In this document: positions 43,351-54,308 of the stretch, piece after piece
Layout of the letters: every line of letters begins with the position of its first letter
Position numbering within the stretch: the stretch's first letter is position 1
DNA from: Pseudisothecium myosuroides
Taxonomy: Eukaryota; Streptophyta; Bryopsida; Hypnales; Lembophyllaceae
Assembly: GCA_951799445.1 (NCBI GenBank)
Contig: OX637297.1
Coordinates: 13,516,001-13,580,000 of the forward strand
Direction: 5' to 3'
Length of the DNA stretch: 64,000 nucleotides
Made by a program: the position numbers and the translations under genes
Notes under the pieces: model-generated
Database searches by the model: none
What the model saw: the letters and a program-made list of their open reading frames with translations, nothing else
What the model was told of the DNA's origin: nothing

Positions 43351-45580
43351 TGGACATCGAATTGTACGAGAATACTTAATTTAAAAGAAAACTACATTGT
43401 ACAAATAAGATTCCAAAAGATTCCAAAAATGTTCAACAAAAATCTGTTGATTTTGACACTGCACTGTCCAAATGAACAAAACAAATGTCACCATTCACAA
43501 AAAATTGTAAAAACGGAAATTGCAGTACCTAAATCAACAGAAGTATATTGATTTTCTGTTGATTTGGACGTCATTTTCTAGTGGTGTCCAATTGAATGTT
43601 TTTTTTGGTTCTAAATGCATTATAGGTGGAATATTTGATAACACAAGTTTGTACATTATTTATTGTTTCTACACAAGCAAGTATGAGTTTAAAGAAGTGT
43701 CCTACTTTCAAACTTGTTGGTCTATTATAATTTTATGTTTGTAATTTAAAAAAAAATCTAAATGTTCAAAGCAGGTTCTTGCTACTTGATTAGTTGGTTT
43801 AGTATGAGCAAAATATAAAAAATAGTCTTTTGACATTTTTGAGTCTCAATTTTATGAACATTAAATTAACTCTAAAGATAGAAGGAATTAAAATGAGACC
43901 CCAACTTGTCTCAATTTAACGAATAATGCCTTTTTTGCTTAAGCAAGAAATTTTCAAAAATTCATCTATTTCAAGTATTATTTGTCATGTTCATTTTCTA
44001 ATTAAAAATATATAGAGGAGATTAAAATTTAAGGAATTTCCTATAATTTACTTTGTGCAATTTTCGAAGAATACTTTCACTCTTGAATTATTTGTTACTT
44101 TCATTCTTTGAATAAAAAATAACATTTGGATGTAGATTTAAAATAGATCGTTTCCATTATTTTTGTTTGGAATTTTTAAAGACTCATTTTACTCAATATG
44201 TTTGTGTCACAGTGACTGAATCACAAAAGATAACAAGTACAAATTTCATAAAGAGCTTTTCTTATTAAATTACAAAAATTTTGCAAGCCTAAGTCCAAAA
44301 ATCCTGTGAACTTTGAATTACTTCTCACATTCATCTAGAAACAAAATATAAAGGATGCACATTTAAAAACTTACCCATTCATTTTCTTCAAATTCTAAAT
44401 AATCATCCTTCTCACGCAATATTTTGAATTAGGTGCCTAGAACATTTATATATTTTTTTGGATTCGCAATTTTGAACTAATAATCACTTTGGGTGCCTTA
44501 AACATTTATATATTTTTGGAAGTTTGCATTGGTGAACCTAGAGTCACCTGGGTGCCAAAAACATTCACAAATTAGGAGGAATCTGCCAGAAACATTTAGA
44601 ATTAGGAGGAATTTGCCCCAAATCTGGGCTCTTTAATGACAACTTTAACAACCTGGATTGTCATTTGGATCCAAAGATATTTCTAACGTCCTGTAAGCCA
44701 AATTTTGACAAAAAATTGATAATACCCACACCCTTGCTGGAATCTGACAATTAGGTGCCAATGCAGAAGTTTCAACCCTGTTCATGAATCAATTGACCTT
44801 GGAAGCCAATGTACAACTTTTAATGCTACTTGTAGACCGTGTAATTGAAGGTAATCCTACTCCATATCCGGAGCTCAAGAAGCACAAATCCGTAATAGTA
44901 GAAAAGCTCGCGTGTATTCCAGCTTCCTAAAGCTAAGTTGCATGTTATAAGTGGAAACTTATATTTTAGAGTTATAACAGGATCCGGTGACCAAAATCTT
45001 TACTTCAGTGTCTGAAGACGTGAACAACCATTTTCATGGATATTGCAGCTTCCATTGTGCAACAAATTATGCTCCAAATTTGAAATCAACAAGGACACCC
45101 AACAAATGCAACTATTGAATTCAACTCAAACATCAATCATGGAGGAATTGAACCTCTTGAACTGCCCCTTGCAACATGACTGTCCTACTCTAGCCTATCT
45201 ACTTAAAAACAATATACAAGCAATACTAACTAATTGAAGCAAAGACATGCCAATACATTTCAGCTCATGAACTTCACAAAGAAATACATAATATACACTG
45301 AATTGTACCTTCCTTTGCATAACGCACAAATAATGCACATGCTTGGACTACCAACTGAACAGGTTCATTCGTAGGTATTAGATCATTGTCACAATACTTG
45401 GACATTACAGCAGCAGAACTAGACAACCCGGATCTGAAGTCTAAAAAACAAAGGAAGGCATCCCTGACCCTTCCTACAAATACTCTAAATGTATCAAAGA
45501 TAAAAGAACAAGTAACCAATACTTAAAAAAGAAAGGAATCACCAGCAAAAGGAAGGCAATCCCAAACTTTAGAAAGGATC
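43351..45580. other. AT-rich intergenic sequence
   Basis: No gene that I can support. A small hairpin (AAATCAACAGAA / TTCTGTTGATTT) lies at 43531-43565. A short minus-strand frame at about 45440-45310 (LSSSAAVMSKYCDNDLIP) ends at a donor-like GGAAG|GTACAA and could be an exon fragment, unassigned. Confidence 0.35.
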
Positions 45581-48500
45581 CTAATTGGAGGGCTTTCCTT
45601 TATTGTTTCCCTGGCGAGTAGTTCGGGCCATGGACACCCGTTCCAAAATAGGGATCTTTGTCTTTTTTGGCTTTCCTACCAACTTCTCGATTGGGGTACC
45701 TTTTCCACTCGCACCTCCACTCTCACCTGTTGACACCTTCTTCATCTTCCACGAGCCTATTACTCCACTGGGCACCTCCAAAGGCTCTGAACCTGATGCA
45801 GAACCCTCTTGCTTTCTACCTTGGAAAGACTAGTCTTGAGTTTCTTTGTCAATTGGTTGCTCCTCAGTTGTAAGGGGAAGCCCTTTCTTCACTCCAAACC
45901 GCCTTCACTTGCCCTCAGCATCTACCATCGGAGGACTGACCACCTCCTTCTCAGTTTCAACTTCCTTTTGCTTCTTCACGGGATAGTTTGCAGTGACTGC
46001 CTGTTCTGGCTGCTTCTACATCTTGCTCCCCTTGCTTTCAACTGAAGGGCTCATGGATTTGGAATTCCCTGTTGGACCCGAATTCAAGTAACGTTGACCT
46101 GATTGCTCTAAATCTAGGCATTGAAAGAAAATCAAAGGTCAAACGTGTTATGAAATGGAAATTGAGTACCTTCAAGTACCAAAGATGTTACCAAGCAGTA
46201 CTCTAAGACCTTGGAGGCCCTGAATATGTACAACAACAAGATTTCAGTACGTTCAAGTACCCCCAGAGGTTATCAAAGTGCTAGAGAAGCTCCAAATTCA
46301 AAAAGAAGTGATCACATGAAATTTAAGACCCTACACAGCCCTGCAGCATCCTAGACTAGAAACAAAAGCACTTTTAAGTAGCTTGAAGACCCCTCAAAGA
46401 GAGTTGCAGGTGCCTGAAGAAACTTGAAGTTTCGAAAAAGGGTCCAAGCCAGACTTAGTACTTCCAAGTCCCAAATATATAATCCAAAGGGGCCTGAACT
46501 ACCTCTCAGTTAAAAAATATTCAAAGAAACTGGACTGCAGTAGCTTCAAGTGCCTGTAGATTAATCAATTTCACTAATGAACCTTCAAGTTCAGCAAGAA
46601 GTAATCAAAGAATACTTGAGACCCTGCACAAGGTTCTAGTTTGGGAAGTTGGAAGCCAAAGCACTTTTCAATACCTTCAAGATCCAACAAACAGAATTGC
46701 AAGTGCATGAACAACCTTCAAGTTCAAAGCCCTAAATCAATGCCAAACTTAGTACTTCCAAGTACTAGAGATGTAACTCAAGGAACCCTGAACAACCTCC
46801 AATTGGATGGGTATGCAAAGAAACTAGACTGCAATACCTTCAAGTGCCCAAAGATGTTATCAAAGTAATAAACAACCTTGAAGTTCAGAAATAAGTGATC
46901 AAAGAAGATATGAGACCCTAAATAATCTTCTTGTTTGGAAAATTGTAAGCCGAGGTACTCGTAAGTACCTTGAAGACCCAACAAATAGTATCACAGGTGA
47001 CTAAAGAATGATGAAGTTCCGAAATTGCTACCAAATCCAAACTTAGTACCTCCAGTTATCAAAGATATAATCCAAGGGTGCATAAACAACCTCCAAGTTC
47101 CCAAAATATGCAAAGAAATCGGATTGCAATAGCTTCAAGAATTCAAAGGTGTAACCCTAAAGCCTAATCAACCTTCAAGTGCAACAATGGACACACGAGA
47201 TTCATTACTTGAGCACCCTGCAAGCTCCAAATTTTGGTAATCAAAGAAGATCTCAATAGGGTGAAGTACCCTAGAGCCCAAAAGCCCAAAGTGCAAATCC
47301 CTATTTACGCAACAATTCAACCATCTCTCTTCAAAGTGCATCTAAGTACCTTGAAATTGAAGATGATGTAAGCGAAGGGGCTTGAATACCCTTCCAATGC
47401 CATTCTATACCCTCAAATGTGTATTCCGCAAGACACAAGTAGAAACAGTCGCTATCAATGGAAGCAAGAACTTCAAATTGTTTAGAAAGACGTGATAAAA
47501 GAGGATTATAGAACTCACCTTCTTCATTGGAGATGGTGGAAGCAATTTTTTGCAGTTTCTCCTGTCTTGGCTTATAATTAGATTGAATCCACCAACTTGG
47601 GTGCATTTTCTAGCCACAATCTTTAAAACAACATTGTTTGGTAGTTGCAAAATGGGCATTGGCACACCAAGAATGATAACCATGTTTACAAGATGCCACC
47701 TTACAGTCCCACTCAAGCTCAAACAATTTACCACAAAAAGCACAAAGGTTAGAGATAACACAACAACCCTCAACCCCAGAAAGAAAGCCAGTAGAATTAG
47801 CACATTGCCGTGATCGTGGGAGGGGAATTTCGATCTGGTGTCCACTCTTGAACACTCCCAACTGGACCTTCACGACTTCCCTTTGCCAACCTAAAACTTC
47901 TAAACTCTCTCTTGCAAGATTTTTTGCAATTACTGCACAACGGGCTTTCTCACTTGCCTTCTTATGCACAATCTCCCCCTCCACCAACATTTCAGAGAAC
48001 GCATCAAGCCCCCTTGATTGAACATCTAATTTCCTTATCAGAGGACCGGCGGCAGGCAAACTTTCAAATGGAACCTCAGAATTCTCAGGCGCTTGGGCCT
48101 TCATCACGATCACTTCAGCTTCTAATTGCTGAAGCTTAGTAGAGTCTGTTCGCAACATTTGGCGCCAATCGGCCAATTGCGCATCCGCCCGCAGTAGCTT
48201 CAATGCACATTGGTCCTTTGTCTGCTTCAGCCCTTCTAGACTCGAGGAAGCGGCAGTGACTTCGTCCTCCAAGGCAACCAAAAAATTAGACAACTTACAA
48301 ATTAGACAGTCAGTATTCAATCAGCTTAGAGCACTCGGATGAGGCATCTCTAGAATGCGTATTTTCTTCTCTGAGAACTCGCACTTCACCTCCAAGCTAC
48401 GAGTCACGCTCTTGATGTTCTCCTCATGGTTTGTGTCAGAATTGAGGTGCACCGTTGCGGTCAGCGCAGACCTTAATCCTTGAGACAGCTTCCTCGCTAT

Positions 48501-49016
48501 TCTCTCTTCTCTCCAAATGCAATCTCTAATGCACCACTCTCCAAACACCGCCCAATTAAAAAGAATGGGAGGGTCTTTCTTCATACAAGTGAAGCCCCGT
48601 GCCTCTGCCTTGTTAATGGTTCGTATCCCTGGCACCACCGTCTTTTGGTGACAAATCATCCAAATCTTCTCAATCTCCTTACAAACCTCCTCATTGTCAT
48701 GGTGATTGTAGTGGTAGGCATTCTTGCCATTCATCGGCCCAAACCATCTCTCTACCTCAGACTCACTACAATCTTTCCCTATCTTCAGTTTCTTGGGAGA
48801 CTTTCCTCTATTCGACAAACCCGAGGACAGACCATACACTGATTCAAATGTCTTCTTCAAAACTGGAAGCTTCCCATCAATAACAAGGGTGGGCTCCTCA
48901 GTGTACAGAGGCGGAACCCAAGCACTTACTAAATTTTCAATTTTTACTTTGAAGTCGTGCTCCTCAACCGCAACCAAATCATCTTCGCAACCCTCACTGC
49001 CACTCTCTTCCGACAT
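45581..49016 (-). pseudogene. Two-exon zinc-finger protein gene with in-frame stops
   Basis: Exon 1 runs from the ATG at 49016 (MSEESGSEGCEDD) to 47519, the intron from 47518 to 46114 (GTGAGT...CAATGCCTAG), and exon 2 from 46113 to TAG 45581. Both junctions are phase 1 and the frame holds across. Five internal stops and no frameshift: TGA 48321-48323, TAG 47610-47612, and in exon 2 TAG, TGA and TAG (last at 45830-45832). The N-terminal part has WFGPMNGKNAYHYNHH and WAVFGEWCIRDCIW. A coiled coil follows (TKLQQLEAEVIVMKAQ), then a cysteine/histidine cluster LCAFCGKLFELEWDCK then SCKHGYHSWC then CCFKDC, a RING- or PHD-like zinc-binding pattern. The tail is Lys/Ser-rich. Family unknown; the pattern resembles zinc-finger proteins multiplied in plant genomes. 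Confidence 0.65.
46114..47518 (-). repeat. Large intron made of a diverged repeat
   Basis: Variants of ACCTTCAAGTACC, CCAAAGATGTTATCAAAG and AACAACCTTCAAGTTC recur through the intron at loose intervals of about 100-250 bp. The bounds are set by GTGAGT and CCTAG with matching phase. Confidence 0.6.
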
Positions 49017-49706
49017 TGCAACCAAACCGGCAAAACTTGAAAACAAGGTACACAAACTCCAAACTGCATGAATCGCACGAACTAACTTGCAATGTCACAC
49101 GAATTGCCAAGGCCAAAATTGCCCAAAGCACTCGCCAACGCCACAGACACGCGGAGGGAGCCCAAACCGTAGTTCCTTCAATCCTAGCCTATCCAGCCGC
49201 ACATCTCCACGGCATCCACGGCCACCACACCCCAACTGCCCTAAATGGCCACCATGTGTCTTTGTGTCAGTAAATCTTCTTGTCAGTGCGTTTATGGCCA
49301 TCCAGCTGCTCTTTGTGCCAGAAAATCAATGGCTAATACAATGTAATTGAAGACTAGGAGTACTTGAGTTTTACATTAAATGTACATATTCCACCACACA
49401 AGGGACTTTTAGGACAAGTACTTTTGCCAAAATTGAGCCACTCAACCATGCATTCATCTAGTGATAGAACAGAGTTGTTGTACTAGGAACTAGACTAATA
49501 AGCAAAGCTTGATGGAATCGTAATGGCATTTTGTATTTCATAATTTTGTATGTACTGTACATTCATTTGTAAAAAATATATTGAATTCTGAGTTCACATT
49601 TGAAAAATCTCTTTTGTTTTGAATTTTGGATTTGGTAGGATGTGTTCATCTTTGACATAGAGGATAATGGCTGGTGTTCTTCCATGAGTTAATGTATAAT
49701 TTCTTT
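49017..49706. other. Upstream region of the zinc-finger gene
   Basis: GC-richer up to about 49290, probably promoter of the minus-strand gene; AT-rich afterwards. No gene of its own. An acceptor-like TTTCTTTAG at 49706 starts the next coding relic. Confidence 0.35.
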
Positions 49707-50640
49707 AGGTTCGAGATGATTGTTGGAAAATTCCGTCCCCCAGGCAAAGGCTGACGCGGAGCGTGTTGTCCGGGTCTGAGAAGTTGCTCTTGAGCTATAG
49801 CAAATCCAAGGAAGGGAGTTGCAGTCCCGCGCCAATTTCAACATCTTATTTGCTGCGCTCCGCCGCGGATGCGGCATCCGCGGCCATAGACTACTCCAAA
49901 GGGGACGTCAAGGACGGTGTCAAAGATAGTTGCCAAAGTTGAAGGCTCATCAGGACACCCGTTTGCTCTCCATCCCCGTTGAAGCGGACATTCTCGGCTC
50001 AAGGAGGGTTGTTCTCGCCAGCTCATCGAACGGACACCGCAACAAATATGAAGCTGAAAATCCTGATTGATGAAGGTGCAGGACATCCTTATCCCAAGGA
50101 TGATGTTGTTGTGCTGCCTACGCTGCGCCCCGCTGAATCCCACAATATCCGAACAAGGTCTTAGTCTGGCGATTTAAAAATGGCTGAGCATGTCCCGGCA
50201 CAGGGTGCAATTCATTTACCTCGACTCGACAATTCTCGGCAACATCCTTTGCCATCTATCGGAATGAGACAACTACCTTTCGTCGACAACATTCATACTC
50301 AAAGGTATATTTGGGACCGGCAACGATCTTTGAGCTCAACATCAATTGGATCTAGACGTCCGTACATAGTGCCAAGACTGCCTCCTTGAGAGTCCAAGTC
50401 TCTTTTCGCCTTGGAGGTTCCGCAAAGTGCAAGTAAGCTGAAGCGAGAGGATCGGATTGTGAACTTCGATAGTGCGCTCAATTGTCACTATCCACAGTAT
50501 CCTTCTTGACGTGAAGAAATCATGAGAGGTCCCGAGAAATAGGTGTTAGAGGCGGCAAAGAGCAATTGTACAGCCAATACTAATAAATAGGCAAGGAAAG
50601 ACAAGTTTTTGAAGTCCTCACATTTTGTTTCGTAATCCTC
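49707..50640 (+). pseudogene. Ser/Pro/Arg-rich coding relic, unknown
   Basis: After an acceptor-like TTTCTTTAG one plus frame reads VRDDCWKIPSPRQRLTRSV, then ADAASAAIDYSKGDVKDG, then ILIDEGAGHPYPKDDVVVL, then REDRIVNFDSALNCHYPQY, and fades near 50640. It has several in-frame stops (TGA near 49938; TAG near 50162 and later) but no visible shift. The composition (GC-rich, disordered) suggests the C-terminal part of a larger protein. No homology recognised. Confidence 0.4.
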
Positions 50641-51034
50641 AGCTTCCGAGCCTTTCTTACTATTAATAACATATCCAATAGAGTATAGTCAGGAAAATAG
50701 AATAACAGAAATAGAGTGTTTTTTATATAGTGAGCCTCCTTGATTCTACAATGAATCGAAGTAAAAATTTAGCGGTACATAATTCGTTCGCTTTAGATGA
50801 TATTTTGAGCTAAAGTGTAGTCATACCCTTTTTGTAATGAAATTCTCGAGTTAATCAAGCTTAATATTCAATGTAAATGGACTCTCTTTTCCATCTCTTG
50901 TGTACTTTGTGGCTGATCATTTGGAAGAGCATTTTTTGTCTTCTAATCTAGCAATGTAATTCTAGCTGTTTGTTTGAAGTCACTAAGGCAAACCCTTCAC
51001 GAGTTGCTATCGTAGTCGTAATTCGGGCTCTAGT
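50641..51034. other. AT-rich intergenic sequence
   Basis: No feature seen. Confidence 0.4.
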
Positions 51035-51253
51035 CACTAGAAGAAAACTGCGTTACATTCCCTGAAAACGCGTCACCTTTTTTTTTGTCTAGTTCCTGTT
51101 TCAAAATGAAGTGGAAAAGCCAAAAAACACAGTATTCTGCGTTTTCTTGCATTTTTTGCGTTTTGACTAGGTTTCAACTGCGTTTTGAAACGGAAACTCA
51201 ACGAAAACAAGGTGACGCGTTTTCAGGGAATTTAACACAGTTTTCTTGTAGTG
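51035..51253. mobile_element. 219-bp CACTA MITE, target duplication AGT
   Basis: Starts CACTAGAAGAAAACTGCG; the reverse complement of its right end starts CACTACAAGAAAACTGTG, the classical plant CACTA end. Terminal repeats match over about 45 bp (CCCTGAAAACGCGTCACC inside). It is flanked by AGT at 51032-51034 and AGT at 51254-51256. Confidence 0.92.
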
Positions 51254-51394
51254 AGTTATTGTTGGGTTCAGCACCTATTGAGTCAATGGATCTTTGCATC
51301 TGGTTTTCAGAGTCTCAAAATGACCACTTTGTCTCAATTTAATGAATTAGGCCTTCCAATTTGGCATACAAGAAAGTAATAAGGAAAAAACAAC

Positions 51395-53950
51395 GTTTTG
51401 AGGGATTGACAAAGATGGGAAGGATCGCCAATATCAATGGCGGTTTCTTCCATTTGGTGTGAAGAATGCACCAGCGAAGTTTCAACTAGTGATGGTTAGA
51501 ATATTTTTGGGTTTGGAGTTTGCTAAGTGCTATATTGATGACATTATTGTCCACAGCATAAGCCACAAACAACATTTTGATGGAGATGTTTGCTAGATTG
51601 AAGCTCCACGGATTAAAACTACATCCAAGTAAATGTAAGTTTTACTATGACCACGTGGAATTAGTACTTAAGCCATATGATATATCCCGATGGATTAGGA
51701 GTGATAGCTAGCAAAGTAGAGGTGATGCTTTCTATACAAAGGCCAAAGGATGTAAATTGTTTACGGGCGTTTTTAGAGTTGTGTAATTACCACCAAAAAT
51801 TTGTAAAAATGTTTAGTGCCATTGCAAAGCCATTAACTATAATAATAAAGAATAATCAACCTTGGATGTGGAGAGATGAACAAGAGTCCAAGCAATTGAA
51901 GGAACGTTTATCATTGGTACCAATATTGAAGAGGCTGATTTCTGGTAGAACATATCAATTACACATTGATTGAAGCTCATTAGGGATTGGTGCAATATTG
52001 ACTCAAATGGATGACAATGGCAAAGATTTTGTGGTAGCTTATGCCAATTGCTCCAATAACAATGCAAAGGCACAATATAGCTCATATGAAGGAGAGTGTT
52101 TACCAATAATTTGGACTATTGCTCATTCTTGTTGTTATTTATATGGCAACAAATATCTATTGGTTATAGACCACCAACCGTTGAAGTGGCTAATGAAGTC
52201 CGATAAGTTCACGGGAAAGCTTGCCCGATGGACTCTAATGCTGATGGAATATGCCTTTAAAGTTGTACTTCAATTTGTGCCAATTTGGTGAATATGGATG
52301 CTAATGATTTGAGCCGTAATCCAAGTCTTAGCCAAGTGGACTTTACGGGGGCTCAATGGCACGTAGAAGAAGGAGAAGATTTGTTACCAAGTTGGCATTG
52401 TGCCACCTACTTGAGTATTTTGGCAATGACTGGAGACACTAGCAAAGAAGCCATTGTGGCCACGATGGATGCGGATGGAGGTGAAGAGTTTGGAGACATC
52501 AAAGATATTTTTGATGATGTGAAGGTTATGAAATACTTAAAGCACGGTGAATTGGCAAGCAAGGCATTGGCCAAGGAGAGAGATTGAATTCTACAACGAG
52601 CCAAGCGGTTCGTGTAGGAGGGGCCTCATCTGCTTTAAGTGTGGCTAGACGGCATCAAGAAGGTAGTATTGGTGCCTCATAAAAGAATGAAAATGCATGC
52701 GTATAAGGACTTTAGGCACTTTGGAGTGCAGAAAACTCAAAGCTTGCTTCAAATTCACTATTGGTGGCAAGGTATACAAATGTAAGTTCAATAGTTGGTA
52801 GCTAGATGCACGAGTTGTGATAGAGTGCGGGCTTCATTTAATGCTCCAATGCCTTAGTTACAACAATTGCAAATCATGGGATTGGACTATAGGTGGAGTT
52901 TGGATTTTGCAGAACCATTGCTGATGACACCACGACACAACAAACATGTGTTGGTGATGATTAAGCATTTTTCTAAATTGATTGAGTTGGTAACATTGCT
53001 TGATAAGTTTAGTGAAGAGACAGCTTATTCATTTTTAGATCGTGTCTTGAATCGCTTTGGAGTTCTAGTAGAGGTATTGACCAACCTAGGATGTGAGTTT
53101 CTTGGTGAGTTTTAAACCTTGTGTAAACAAGCGATGATTGATCACTGCACTACTTTCGGAAATCACCCCAAAGCAGATGGATTGGCGGAATGCATGGTAC
53201 AAACTGTCAAGAGGGGACTTTGGAAGTATAGCTTGAAGAAGGGGCATCACGGAGATTGGGACTTACAATTATTGTAGATAGCAAAGAGCTATCAATTTAG
53301 TAAGCAAGCTTCTCTAGCTTCCTTTTTACCCTATTATTTATTGTTTGGGCACCATCCAGTTTTACCAATGGCTATCAAACAAGATGCAAACAAGATATTA
53401 GATAATATGATCCAGACACGTGGGTACGCGTTAGCGAGCAATGTGCGGTCTTGTACAAGAAGATGATGCCAAGGGCTTTAGAGAATCTTTCTATTGCGCA
53501 ACATAGAAACACTTTGCATTATACCACAATATAAGGGGGAGGCCGTAGGCCTCAGGTGCAACGTTTTTTGCCTAGCAACTAAGTCTACTTACAGCAAACA
53601 CCGCCAACCAACTTTGACGTGACTACAAAGCGTATTATTCTACGAGTGCGTAAGGTGCTAAATTTGGGAGTGTTGCTCTTGGAGGATTGTGATGGCAAGA
53701 TCTAGAAAGATCACACGCATAATTGTGCGCCATATCAATTGCCTTACATTGATAGGAGGATTGATTCTAGTAGTTCACGTATTTTAGCTAGGCTGAAATG
53801 TGTGTTGTGTGGTAGCGCCAAGCGCGTTGCCACCATGGTGCTGTACAATATTTGTTTCATTGGATGGCACATAGATTTTTTGAGTCTGCTGTTGCAAAAA
53901 AATTTAGCAGGCTGGTGAATTTGTCCCAAATGTGTATCAGGGGGTGAACA
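51395..53950 (+). mobile_element. Ty3/gypsy polyprotein relic (RT, RNase H, integrase)
   Basis: Plus-strand fragments in all frames keep family order. Reverse transcriptase: FLPFGVKNAPAKFQ, then YIDDIIV at about 51530. RNase H region: ITLTQ-type ILTQMDDNGKDFVVAYA, then YGNKYLLVIDHQPLKWLM. Integrase: QFGVQ-like start, CTSCDRVRA, SLDFAEPLLMTP, and GNHPKADGLAE. The N-terminal RT part, gag and protease are not visible and no LTRs were found. Many stops and frameshifts mark it as dead. Confidence 0.88.
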
Positions 53951-54308
53951 AGCATCTTCATCTTTATACGGTTTTCTACTAGGTTTTCGTTGGTTCTTTG
54001 GAGAAGGCCACAGAATTTGCTAGTGTGAAAGGGACTTTGACACCGACAAAGAGGGCAAGTAAAGGAGTGGTTGTAAAACCACTTGCTACATCTGAAATCT
54101 ATATTTATGAGTTCTATTTTATGAAAATGAACTGTTTACTGTTAAAGAAAACAAAATCTAGATGCCCACATTCATGAGAACACAAAATGATGTCTTCTAC
54201 GTATATGCAAAAGCATATTCTAGGCATAGAAATGACAAATAATACACTATCATATAGACCTAAGAACATAATAAGGGAGCTTCCCTCCAGCAACCGTTGT
54301 CCTTAAGA
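53951..54308. other. Flank between gypsy relic and DUF7869 gene D
   Basis: AT-rich, without recognised features. It probably contains the 3' end of the DUF7869 gene D transcript. Confidence 0.35.
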
